Position numbers and translations under genes: made by a program. A DNA stretch of 64,000 nucleotides from Trichoplax sp. H2. Taxonomy: Eukaryota > Placozoa > Uniplacotomia > Trichoplacea. Shown piece by piece: positions 34,601 to 46,197 of the stretch. The notes under the pieces were generated by a model, which had not been told where the DNA came from, searched no databases, and was given only the letters and a program-made list of their open reading frames with translations. The stretch lies in the NCBI GenBank assembly GCA_003344405.1, contig NOWV01000042.1:310001-374000 (forward strand), written 5' to 3'. Within the stretch, counting starts at the first letter, position 1, and each line of letters begins with the position of its first letter.

Positions 34601-37033
34601 TTACATAAATGCTAAGACTGAAATAATGTCAAAAACTTTATAAATGGAAATCTACCTAAAATAAAATTGAATACCATACTTTTCTTTGCTGTGATTGATT
34701 TTATTTATGATCAAAGATTGAATTTTCTGATTAGCCGATACGGAGAGGATCTAATCAAGCCATCAAGATGAAATAGTGTTAAAAAATCGAAATTTGCATA
34801 CAGAATATTGTTGCCATTACAGATATTTATATGCAATACTGTTATCTTGTAAAAGGATTTGTATTATTATTATTATATAAAAAGTGCGTACCTCCGATAA
34901 CTGTTAAAATCGATTATTTTGAGAAAAATATTAAACTGGTATCATATTTCAGTCGGTAGCTCTCATTTTGTGGTCTCCTTCTTCGCTGATTCTTTATTAC
35001 TAGCTAGCAGATTCCCAATTAAACTGTAAATTCATTCATAAAAAATTCTAATACACCGTTTCAATCCTGGAATGCTGCCAATGAGCCTTCAAGGCTAGCC
35101 AAGGGTATTTCTTCTGGTATTTTGTGCTTGCTGCCCAATAAAATAAAATTGCAAGTTCGTATCTGCTATGGCCGTAAAAAGTGCTATTTGAATAAGCTCC
35201 AGTTATCGTAGACTAAGAAAGTAGTCTTTGGATTACAGTACAATTTACTATAAGTTGTTTCTTGCGTTGCAAGGGTATTTGCCTCAGTATCCTACACATT
35301 TTACTAAGTTATTGCAGTTTACATCTCTGACTCACAACTATAACCATGATTCTAATTAATGAAGATGGTTATACCATAATAAATGTCGATTTAGAACTTA
35401 CAGTAACATTCAAACTAATATGAAGATTTCGTAAACTACCGTATTTAAAATTACGGTAGAATTAACGTTGATACAGTTTAAGGGTAAAACTGTATTTGGT
35501 TACAATGATTAATTTACATCTATCTCATCCATCGCAATCGTACAGTACCGTTAATGTTGAATAGAAGAATGAAGCTTTAATTTTTGAAATAAAATCGGAA
35601 GCAATTCCCATGGATAAATTAATAATAAAAGATTTTTCAAATAGAAACTCCTACAGTTATCTACGCGTATTCAAGCATAGTATTTACAATAAAAGAAATT
35701 TTTAGCTGTACAATCGATGCTCATTTATTTCATCTGGATTAATTGAAGCTAATCACTTTATACTAGATGTTAATGTACTTTGTAGAGCCGAACTAAAGAA
35801 ATGTTTTTATACAGTCAAGGCTCCATCATTAGAGATCAAGAGGAAAAGCAATGCATAAATAAACATCGGTAGCAGCGTATGCAGCGGTACAAAACTATTA
35901 TCGCTTACATGGTTCTTTAGACAATCAATGACTGTGCAATTGATGTCTATCGATAATATATCTTTTTAGACCTGCTAGTAAATGCCTATTTCTATAAGAC
36001 AAGGATTCATTTTGAAATCGATTGGATAGAATGGCAATTAATCAAGTTTTTCACGAGTGAAGTCAATTTAAAGAATTAAATCTAATAGGAAATATCGATC
36101 CGTATTGGAATGCCTCTAATAATATATACTGTATATTCGAATAGTTATTTCATTACAACTAATAAATATTGGAATTGTCATCATATAACCCTAAAATAGA
36201 TTAATAAATAATCAGATTACGTGATAATAATCTCACATGGATTTTTTAGGGAATGCTTGTTAAGGTCTACGGTAAAAATAAATTTTGTAAGAATAACAAT
36301 GATGAATAGATTGAAATTTAAAAAACTGTAAAGTATTTTGATTAGCATATTCGATAAAAATAACGGAAAAAGTGAACTTCCTATTAAGGAAGTACTTCAA
36401 GACAGTATTATTGAATATACAACTGACAAAATATAACTGTAGAAAATAACACGGAAAGACGTGTGGTGATCGAATATAAGGCCGAGCAGATAGTACATCG
36501 CGCAGTTGCTATTTCTTTGTTGTACGATAAGGTCTATAATTCTCGGATACTCTTAGAATAAAACTCATAAAGCTAAACAACCTTCTAGCTACTCATAGTA
36601 TTTGTGAGTCTATAGTTCATTAAATTCACGGTATTTCTCCTCAGTTAGTAGGAGTCCTGAAGTAGCTAGTAGCGAAGTTTAGATGATCACAAAGCTGAAT
36701 CTGTGACAACAGAACAGCGATTATGAACAAGCACAACTATAATCTCATATGCCTAATCATCATGGCTGATCATTCGGTTAATAGTAAGTACTAATGGTAA
36801 TTGCAGAATAGAGGAACAAACAGATAAGTAGAGTAAATCTAGATATATCACGCAAGCATTTTATACTTAAGCAAGTGAGAATCTCAAACAACGATCTAAT
36901 GTAATTATAAATGGAGATAAGTTATCTTGGACTCAATAAATAAGCTAAGTATTAGCGGGAGGAGTACTTTTGTCAATCTCCTTAATATAAATCGATAAAT
37001 GTTGTTTATGAAATTTGCTAATTTTTCTCATTT
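31605..37033. other. AT-rich intergenic DNA
   Basis: No gene recognised on either strand. One TATA-like CCTATAAAAG lies near 32037. Possible tail exons of the 30228 receptor were sought after its helix 7 (a weak donor TGT|GTAATA exists at about 31579), but none was found. Confidence 0.45.
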
Positions 37034-38267
37034 CTAACTAACAAGGAAAGTATTAAAACGACGTACACCTTCGGAATCGATATTAGAAGACCGAATTGGC
37101 ACAAGTCCACTAGGATTTTCAGAATCAGCTGTGCCATTTGCTTGTTTCGATGGCTGAGTTAGCCCAGGAGAATTTTTAAGTGATTTAGATCGACAACATA
37201 GCCACATATTTGCATCATGATTTGCAGTTGCTTTCTATAGTATTTATTAATGGTTATATAAATAATGGGATTAAGGGAAGAGGTAATCATTACCATTACT
37301 GAATTGATAAATATGGTGATTGAGTAATATTTGACAATGCCAAAATTAAATGAGGTGAAATAGATTTGGTATGGCGCCCAACATATAGAATAAGCAAAGT
37401 GCTGATATAAATGCCATAAGCGTTGGTTGTTTCGCCATCCTGCGATTTTTTTCTTTCATGAATGCATTACCGGCGGCCATTTTATTAGTCGTTTCATGGA
37501 AAAATGGTAGAATTAAAATGTAGAAAGAAAATGTAACACTGATCGGCAATAGAAATTTCAACGTAAATAGCGTGAATTGTATAGCTCCGTTAAAGACGGC
37601 TTCGCCTGGTAATGATCTCCAGAGACACCAAAGACTTTTACCGGGGTGATGATAGCGCTGATATAGATTTTTGCAGTAAAAACACTTTTATATTTTGTAG
37701 GCTTGGCAATCAGATACCAACATTCTATACTTAGTGCTACAATTAAACATAATGATATTATACCAAGCGACCAAAAAGAAATAATAAGAACGATACACGG
37801 CGCAATATAAGTAAGGACTTACTCCTGAATAAATTGCAACTTTGCCTTACAACATAGTATCTGTGGCAATTAAGATGCCAACTTCAGTCTAGCAATCCAC
37901 GGTGGCTTACACTAGGATTAATTTACTGGAGGCATAGTTATAGAGCGATTTATTAGTGATAAAATTGAACAAATCAGTCTATTACCGCAAATTGCAATAA
38001 TTCAAACAGTAATATTGATCGTCTTGCTGACTATTAGATCAGCATAGCCACTGGAATAGCCGCTTGTGGGTCGAGATACATTGGATCTGTTATCTGCCAT
38101 ATTAAAAATAATCGTATGACGGTACGGCAAATGTTACGCAAGGTAAACACTTTCTCTTCGAAATTTGCTTCTTGCAGTGTCAAGACGGAATTATGATTGT
38201 CATGTAGTCGAAGTATTATCGACAGAACTAAATTTTGATCGACGTTCCTTTTAGTAATAGCTTTCAT
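37034..38267 (-). pseudogene. Decayed class A GPCR, full-length remnant
   Basis: Reading the minus strand from 38267, the following appear in order. N-terminal sequence ends DPQAAIPVAMLI. Helix 1 (TINITV-stop-IIAICGNRLICSIL) is followed by helix 2 (ASSKLILV-stop-ATVDC-stop), then another stop. Next are YLYCAVYRSYYFF with a frameshift in a T run, FWSLGIIS, SIECW (the DRY-position Arg is Cys) and KPTKYKSVFTAK. Part of helix 4 is deleted. Then come WRSLPGEAVFN, helix 5 KFLLPISVTF, RRMAKQPTLMAF, a frameshift inside helix 6 (CWAPYQIYF in the other frame) and helix 7 SSLNPIIYITIN. A further frameshift precedes a tail with WLCCRS (palmitoylation-like) and a Ser/Asn-rich end at TAG 37034. It has at least three stops and three frameshifts. 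Closest in-window relatives are 45172 and 52762. Confidence 0.88.
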
Positions 38268-38495
38268 ATTCCTTCAAATAAGTTAGGATAGCTGATGGCT
38301 ATTAAAATGCTATTGACATAGAACCACATCAATTCTGTTTGTTTTGATTAGGTACTTTTCGATTCGTATCAGCTTATCATCTCATTATCTTTTCACAAAA
38401 GCAAAATCTATTTATTATTTGTAATTAAAATCTTTCTAAGAAAATATATTTATGACAATACTTTATTCTACGACAGGATGAATTTCACCATTATT

Positions 38496-38513
38496 TTAGG
38501 GTTGGGGTTAGGG
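38496..38513 (+). repeat. Short interstitial telomere-like motif
   Basis: TTAGGGTTGGGGTTAGGG: two units of the animal telomere repeat around one variant unit. Only 18 bp, so chance or a double-strand-break repair scar are both possible. Confidence 0.4.
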
Positions 38514-38658
38514 TCATTTAGAATCATTCTAAAATGCAACAAAAATTTATTAATAATACCACGATAACATCTTACAATGGAAAATATCAGACTTGAATAT
38601 ATATTACAGCGATTATATAAATTAAAAGCCAATATTAGTAAATTTTTCCGGTATGTTA

Positions 38659-38862
38659 TATATATACTAAATATTAGATAGCCCATTATATCAAGATATT
38701 TCATAAAATCACACTGGATGTACTTATTAACTGAGGGTTTAAAATGTAATTTTTTGTCATAACTTCGACGACCAACGATACAGTAAAGTATTGAAGGCTA
38801 CATAGACTTACATTAGATATTTTATGCTAAAGTATACTTTATAGAACATTGCATATTAAGAC
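38659..38862 (+). repeat. Direct duplicate, copy 1 (left of assembly gap)
   Basis: These 204 bp recur at 39084-39287 with two substitutions seen (GGATGTACT/GGATATACT and AGATATTTT/AGATGTTTT) and a constant 425-bp offset. The second copy begins exactly at the end of the N run, so this is probably one locus assembled twice from two alleles. Confidence 0.85.
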
Positions 38863-39063
38863 TGTAATGAAGGTTAATATTTAGTTTTTACCTTCGTAGA
38901 ATATTTCTTTATTTAGTAATGTATTGTAAGATGATTTAGGATTTTAGTGTAGGACTTGCAAGTAATATCCAAATTAGTGTAGATGATAGTGGAAGGATTG
39001 TGTCAGACAGTATAATGTTATACCTATTGCAAGACTCACTTAAACGGCTTTTTAATTTATAAA

Positions 39064-39083
39064 NNNNNNNNNNNNNNNNNNNN
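39064..39083. other. Assembly gap of 20 N
   Basis: Run of unknown bases; the true gap length may differ or be negative given the flanking duplication. Confidence 0.99.
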
Positions 39084-39287
39084 TATATATACTAAATATT
39101 AGATAGCCCATTATATCAAGATATTTCATAAAATCACACTGGATATACTTATTAACTGAGGGTTTAAAATGTAATTTTTTGTCATAACTTCGACGACCAA
39201 CGATACAGTAAAGTATTGAAGGCTACATAGACTTACATTAGATGTTTTATGCTAAAGTATACTTTATAGAACATTGCATATTAAGAC
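39084..39287 (+). repeat. Direct duplicate, copy 2 (right of assembly gap)
   Basis: Partner of 38659-38862, starting immediately after the gap. See that entry for the differences and interpretation. Confidence 0.85.
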
Positions 39288-42200
39288 GTTTGCTAAAAAT
39301 TTTACGCAAAATAATAACTATACTCCGTTGAATATAGATGAATTACCGATGATTCTCCAACCATTTTATGATACGAATTACTAAAATTGAGAACAATGAA
39401 ATAAGACGAATGGTAAATGATTGAATTAATTAAAGTAGGTGGTATTAAATTTCTTTACATCAGAATTTCCGGAATTGACTATAACTCTCTACTAAAGCTA
39501 ATGTATACAGCTCTGATGAATAGGCTGCTTTACACATAGATGATCTAAAATGGGATATGTTAATCCTTTTTTCTCCGATGAATACCTAAGCATGAAGATT
39601 CGTTTACATATTTGAATGCAACATTTACATAATAGTTTAATCTACACCTTTAAACTGTTAACAGTCTAAAAATAATTTAGGCTTTTCTTCTGTAGTAAAT
39701 AACTTACGCTTTTCAAATCGTAGCGTATTGGGAAAATATTCTATTACCACGGTTAGAAAATGAGATTACTTCCATTATAACCCAGTTTCTTCCAGAGTAT
39801 AGCGGATACATCCATAACTATATCTCTAAATTTTCAATGATCTATGTTATACTAGTTTTATAATTAAAGCTTAAAAATTATCTTTAATTCTAGGAGATGA
39901 CGTGAAGGAAGTGTGATGTTTTTTTATTATTACGTACTGATAATAAAGAGTGGATATAGATTATAGTATTGCTTACTCTTCAGGCTATTTTAAATGAATG
40001 GCCGAGTTCTATGTTAGTTAGCAAAAGAAACACATTTCATACAAATGTGGCATGATGATATAGTTAAATTAAACCGTACATCTATGATCTACAATTCTAT
40101 AATTTATTCTTATTTTATTAAGTGAATAAATTTATCAAGCAAATTTTTATCTTTACATATACCAAAAAAATTGTGAAACATAGATAAAATAAACTGAATT
40201 TTTATCCATTTGCTCTCTATACCGTTTAATTTTCATTTCCTTCCTAATGCGGTATTATATATTTAGTGTAGCTTCTAATTATTATAAGTAGATTCTGTGA
40301 AATAAAAGCGTATGGTACTTAAATTCTGATATTAAGTTTTCATTGTTTTTCCCTAACTCAATATCAATCACAGGCGATTGCTGTGCGTTGAATACTCTAA
40401 TTAGGCTCCATAAATAATAGAGAGATTATTGAATGTTTCTAATGCAACGGATGATTTTGATCAGTTAGCCATCTTCTTATTCATGTTTATTTTGGAAAGT
40501 TTATCAAAATTTTACTTTCTATTAAATTAAATTTAGGATCACTTTAATATTTTCGACAAATAGGATATAAAAGATTTGTCTAAAAAATTATATATCGTCG
40601 CAATATCCAATATTGTACGTTATATATCAACTTGTATATTTGTGTAAATAATAGAAGAGAACTTAGGTACAATATTTAAAATCGACTTAGTCTTTAGAAG
40701 AGAATCTGAATTAACACATATTCGTGCAGTAAGTACTAAATCTTAACGAGATTATCAGGCTTATATCTAAGATTTAAGACAGATAGAATTATTCAGCATT
40801 AAAATTCAGCATTTTAATTAAATTCAATCAAATTAATGATAAAATTACCCGATTGCTATGTTTATGATCAACTTAACAGATAAGAATAGAATAGCGCCAG
40901 CTGCAGAGAAGAAACGTATAAGCAGCAGACAGAGAATAAAAAAAGCGATATTGTCGCTTGAGCTAGTTCCAATAAATAACCATTAAGATAAAAGACATTG
41001 TTTATGCATGCAAGGTAATAAGGTGATCCAGCTTTTAAACAATAATTATCTCAACTTCACGGATGATAATCCTGTCTGATTAAATTAATGCGATGCTTTC
41101 AATGAATGTTATTGTTTATTAATAAATATGGATTGACCCGATGATTAATTTATATTGCAGCCGTCTTAGTATTCCATGGAAATTAAATAGTAAATAATTT
41201 AGATTTGGTGTACAAAATTGTTAGAAATAGGAAAGAATTATCGTCATAATGCGCTAAGTAATCACATCTCTAAAATATTATCGTAGCTACTAACCCTTGA
41301 AGTGAAAATTTCCGATTCTATATTCAATTAATGCTAGTGCCTTACAGTTTGCATTTTTTTAAACAATATAGGTAGGATTTTGTTAATTGGCGTACTTGAT
41401 GACCTACTCTAGATGTGCAATGGCATGCTGGATATAAAGAGAGCATTTGTGTGGCGGTTAAGCTACATTTTCTGATCATAAAAATAACTGTAATTTCTGT
41501 GACCTAGGCTTCCAAAGCCATCTAATTGATCGGTATAAATGTCACTGAAATAACTTCAAGCAAGAATCACTAATAATATGTTTGTTATTTTAACTTAACA
41601 TAAACTATATTTTATCTTACTATATTTATATTGACTTAATAAAAATTAAGAGGCCTTACTAGGATTTAAGGATATAGAAAATATCGTTCATGTTTGAGCT
41701 TTACAGTAGAAAGGAAAGCGAGACATACACCATAATAGTTATTACTTAAAGGATGCTCATTAAGTTACTTCTCCGTTAACAAAACTTCAGTCTATACCTC
41801 AGTTTATGGTACAGTAGATTTTTCAATAGTAAGTATTTAACCCCATAAATTTTACCTAAAGTACACTTTAAATCTTTTGTAGATATGTTTATTAATATTA
41901 TCTAATAAATTTAAAGCATCGAACAGTTGAGTAATGCTTGAAAAAGACAAAATTTTGAGGAACTATGAGCATACTTAGTAATATCCTAAGGATATAAACA
42001 GTTCCTTAGATCACTTCAGGTCTGATTTTCATGGTGTTCTTGCTATCCAAAAGAATCATGCTTTCGGTTAGGATCCTCAGCCAACGCTAGTGGGCATTGT
42101 TTACGTAAAAAATTTTCTGTCGAATCGTAAATCCTATTTATTTTTCAAATTATCTCGATTTAGAAAGATATTTAAGTAAACACTATCAAAAATAGTATAA

Positions 42201-45171
42201 TCCAATTACATTGAATATATCATAAAATGAAATATTAAAAAAGAGCCCATAAGGACAGTTGGAAGCAGAATAATACTTTTACTAGATTATCTACTTATGT
42301 GATGCCAACACGTACAAAATATCTCAATTAGGACATACTGAAAGTTTAGCCCAGCTCTGTAAATTGCAACATTTCTATGAGATGAACTCACATGATTCTA
42401 CCGCAATTTTGACAAACTTTTATATCATATCAATCTAGAATATTCGATCTCATATTAAAAAATTCATGTAAGATTAAATGCCAACATTTATGTTGACTCA
42501 GATAGCGATATTTTAAAAGCTAAATTCTTGCAAAAAATTACCGTTTTAAGTCTAACGAGTTTAAATTTAGGATTCTAATCTCGGGGCAAGAGTACAATAA
42601 TTCGATAATTTTGAATGTCTTATTTGATAGATTGAAGATTTTGAAACGCGATGTAATGTTGAGATTTTATTACGCTTTATTTATAGGGCTAGAAATATGA
42701 TATTTGGACTACCCACAGGGTAATGTGACATAGCGAATAATCTGCAAAAGTTATCGTATTGGCTTAATTAATTAAGATTGCAAATTTTTAAGAGCAGTTT
42801 GTGCTGTTATTTGATTATCTTGCTTTCGTAATACTAACTAATTTTTCAATCACTGTTGGTATATATTTACTAGATCTCCGATTAAGGCTGCTGTTTACTT
42901 ATTAAGGTATTCTGTAGTATTAATTAACATATCAAAAGCAAAATTATAAACGAAATATTCAAATTTAGAAGCTAAGTCCTCATAATTAATGTATTGGTTG
43001 GTGTTTTTGTAATCGAAGATTAACTATTCTTATGCAGAATATCCTCATTTTATACAAGGTTAGACAGCTGTATATTCTAATTCTAGCGTAATTTTCAATA
43101 ATTATCGCCTTTGGATTCATTCTAATTAATGTGCCATAAGAAAATTATGTATTAAATTAACTTAAATTTAAATTAAAAAAATCGAAATCCTCGTAATTAG
43201 TATTGATTGGCATTATCGTAATAATAAATTAATTATTCTCATGCCGAATATTACTTTACACAAGATTAATCAGCAATATCTTCTGACTCCAGCTTAATTT
43301 TCCAGTAATTAGTGTGTCGAATGAGACAAATAAATTTTTATCTGTTCTTTATTAACGCCCAAATAAACTCTTAGTAAGATTATACAGCGGAGATACAACT
43401 AAAGTAATAGTGAGAAACTATCCAGACTCCGAAAATATAGCGTAATTAAATTCACGCTATTATCAGATCTTAATGTTGATAAAAATTACATGGCCTACTA
43501 TTATTCCTAAGCGATCGCAAAACTAGCTTCTAATATATGCTTACGAGCAATAATGATGATGACTACTTTTTCTGCTATTCTTGATAATTAAGACGTTTAA
43601 TGAATATACACATTGCACCTGATTACTGTTCAAATATTATTTAAGCAGGACTTATGCAAGAGTAATTGAGCCTAAGCGATACTAAAAATTATTCGGACTC
43701 TGCAAATATTAATCAATCATTTTCTATTCCTAGCCTGTACAGCTTAACAGACCAAGATATTGTAAACAATTAGAAATTTTCCTGTACTTTGAAAACTAAC
43801 CGTTTAAATGAATGCATTTTTTTGCGAAATAATGATAACACCCTTCTCTTAGGATAAATTAAAATATTTCTTTGTGATAATGATAATTTCGATCTGTTAT
43901 CCTAATAAATCCCCGAATCGCATACAAATTATCTTCAAGAATTGTTTACATGTATTTCTTTGCCTCACTAGAATTTTAATTAATAATAATCAATCATTTT
44001 AATGAAATTTTTTGTACAGTATAATCTAAATTTGACAATGCGAAGAAATATTGTTATGTTAATACATGTTAGCCCACCTTAAGAGTTTTAAAAAATAGTA
44101 TGCTAACGTTAAACTTTATTTAACGTATCCGTACGAAACTCAATAATAACCATATTAGCATCAATGTAATTAGATAAATCACAGTTGTGATGATCTTCAA
44201 ATGTCGACAAAAGGCCATTATTTACGACATTTCATTCTATTTATGAATTATTTACATTTTTTTTCGAAGATGATAATTTATTTTTAAGTACTAGAGAAAC
44301 TAGTAAAAACTCTGCTGCATATAAAGCTTAAGGCATGTACAATAGCATCGAAATGATTTGATATTAGTATTCTGCACTTACATTAAAAATAACTACAATG
44401 TTATATACCATGCATTGATTTTATTCTATAAATCTCTTGAACCTGATTTAAATTATTTTGTAGTCGGCATTACAGTATCATTATTTACTAGTAAATCTCT
44501 TAGTTAGATAACATATTATCGATAGTATATATATATTATATCATCGGCTGTAGTTATGTAGATAAATATTATTGAAAGTATTTTCATAGAGCGGTAGCTT
44601 TGATTTTATAACTTTTTATTATTGATGTGTTCACTAATCATATTATTCTCATAATTGTTAAAACTGGTTGTTATCGTAAAAGAAATGAAAAGGAGCCATA
44701 CTCTAAGAGCATATTAGGATAATAAGCCTTGTTCTTATTGTCCAAACAGGAATATGCTTTGGAGGTTGATTGGCCAGAATTGAATAACTACTATTACGAA
44801 ATTATAAATAGTCATGAGGACAACATATCAAGCTATCGATATTACTTTCCTACTCCTATAATGCTATATCGTGCCAATACTAATATCAACTACGTAATTA
44901 TATTGACTTTGTCATAATTGATTGACAAGTATAAAGCAGGTGCGAAAAGGCTTTACATCGACAATAAGATCATGAATGGTATTTAAGCCACAGCGCTCCA
45001 GTTTTAACCAGTAATTAACCCTTGCAGTACCACAACTTATTCCAGCTGATAAAACGACACGAACAATCTTCCTCTCTTTCCTCTAGGTAATCTAGTTCTG
45101 ATCATTATCTGGACTTGGTCAGAAAATTTTCTACCCAGTTATTGTTGCTTGAGAATTTCTTCTAAGCCATC
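39288..45171. other. AT-rich intergenic DNA
   Basis: No gene recognised. Contains diverged repeats at 42977-43312 and an acceptor-like site (TGTCCAAACAG, about 44748) followed by an open stretch to 44917 rich in Tyr, Asn and Glu, which could be a 5' exon of the receptor at 45172 or chance. Confidence 0.4.
42977..43312 (+). repeat. Two diverged direct repeats, offset about 211 bp
   Basis: Segments at about 42977-43104 and 43187-43312 share CCTC(A/G)TAATTA, GATTAA(C/T)TATTCT(T/C)ATGC(A/C)GAATAT, ACA(A/C)G(G/A)TTA and AATTTTC. Fainter related pieces (GACTCCGAAAATAT / GACTCTGCAAATAT) recur at about 43427 and 43697. Non-coding. Confidence 0.5.
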
Positions 45172-46197
45172 ATGAACGCAACCGTATCCATGTTTAATAC
45201 TTCCACACCTACCCCAGGCTGGCAACCTGGCCCTACTATCGATCCACTCTTAATTAAAGTATTGCATGGGATATTTGCTACATTATCCATACTTGGCAAT
45301 ACATTTGTAATTGCAATATTTCTATCTAGTAAAAGTCTATACCAGCAAGCATCTAGTAAATTTGTCTTGTCATTGGCCTTCGTGGATGCATTAACAGGCG
45401 TAATTGTCTTTATTTCGCCACGAAGTATTTTAGATGGTGTTTTCCAACTTACGCCTGGCACAACTACTGATGTCCTATGTAGTATTCTGTATTCCGATTA
45501 CTTCTTTTACTCTTTGGGTATTATATCGGTTTATCTTATTACTGGCCTCAACATTGAGCGTTGCTTCATGGCTATAAAACCTTTTCGGTACAAAGTTGTC
45601 TTTAAACCGCGCGTGACTAATTTTATGATTGCAGTAGCCTTTATCCTTGGGTTTGTAGTCAATGCTCCGAATTTATACCAAAGTCACTACGATCCTCGTG
45701 GATTTTGTAATTGGCGGAACTTGCCTGGGGGTATTGCATTTAATCGTGCTATCTACTTTATTCTCTTCATGATGAAATTTGTTCTACCACTGGGAATATC
45801 ATTCATTTGTTACGGTTTAATTGTCAGAGCTTTCAAAATCTCTCATCAAAAAATTGTCGCAAACGAAAATTCTCAAGTACATGGTGATCAAAGTGCATTT
45901 ATGATGCGCCAAGTGACTATCATGGCCTTTATTACTACCTTGGTTTACTTTATATGTTGGGGACCTAATCAGATATACTTTACTCTAATTAATTTTAAAG
46001 TTTTACAGCTGCAACATTTTCCTCGCTTCTTTTTCGTTATCTTAATCATGATAAATTCAGTCGTCAATCCTATAATTTACATGACCGTAAATTATCGCTA
46101 CCGACAACAGTGTCGCCATCTTTTCTCAAGATTACGCTCAACGTTTCCTAATTCAACTGCTAACAGCTCTTCGGTATTAATTTCGATGCGCAGCTAA
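45172..46197 (+). CDS. Class A (rhodopsin-like) GPCR, 341 aa, intact
   Basis: A single-exon receptor starting at ATG 45172 with an extracellular N-terminus of about 25 residues bearing N-glycosylation sites (NAT, NTS) and a Pro-rich stretch. Core residues: GN (42-43) in helix 1; LAFVD with D72; Cys103 and Cys179 for the loop disulfide; IERC (128-131) replacing DRY; FICWGPNQIYFTL (260-272) in helix 6; NPIIY (299-303) in helix 7. Loop 2 has WRNLPGG, shared in form with 52762 (WRPLP) and the 37-kb pseudogene (WRSLPGE), so these three form one subfamily. The tail ends Ser/Asn-rich with plausible kinase sites (NSTANSSS). The stop TAAGAG is not in a splice donor, so unlike 60072 and 52762 this product appears complete. 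A purine-rich leader and no clear TATA box precede it. Confidence 0.93.
   Translation: MNATVSMFNTSTPTPGWQPGPTIDPLLIKVLHGIFATLSILGNTFVIAIFLSSKSLYQQASSKFVLSLAFVDALTGVIVFISPRSILDGVFQLTPGTTTDVLCSILYSDYFFYSLGIISVYLITGLNIERCFMAIKPFRYKVVFKPRVTNFMIAVAFILGFVVNAPNLYQSHYDPRGFCNWRNLPGGIAFNRAIYFILFMMKFVLPLGISFICYGLIVRAFKISHQKIVANENSQVHGDQSAFMMRQVTIMAFITTLVYFICWGPNQIYFTLINFKVLQLQHFPRFFFVILIMINSVVNPIIYMTVNYRYRQQCRHLFSRLRSTFPNSTANSSSVLISMRS

Noticed and set aside
34950-34990. TTCAGTCGGTAGCTC looks like a tRNA D-arm
   Set aside because: No acceptor stem, anticodon arm or T-loop (GGTTCGA) follows at the right distance.
38034-38267. Minus-strand 77-codon frame as an independent gene
   Set aside because: Its end leads into helix 1 of the decayed receptor, so it is treated as the N-terminal remnant of that pseudogene.
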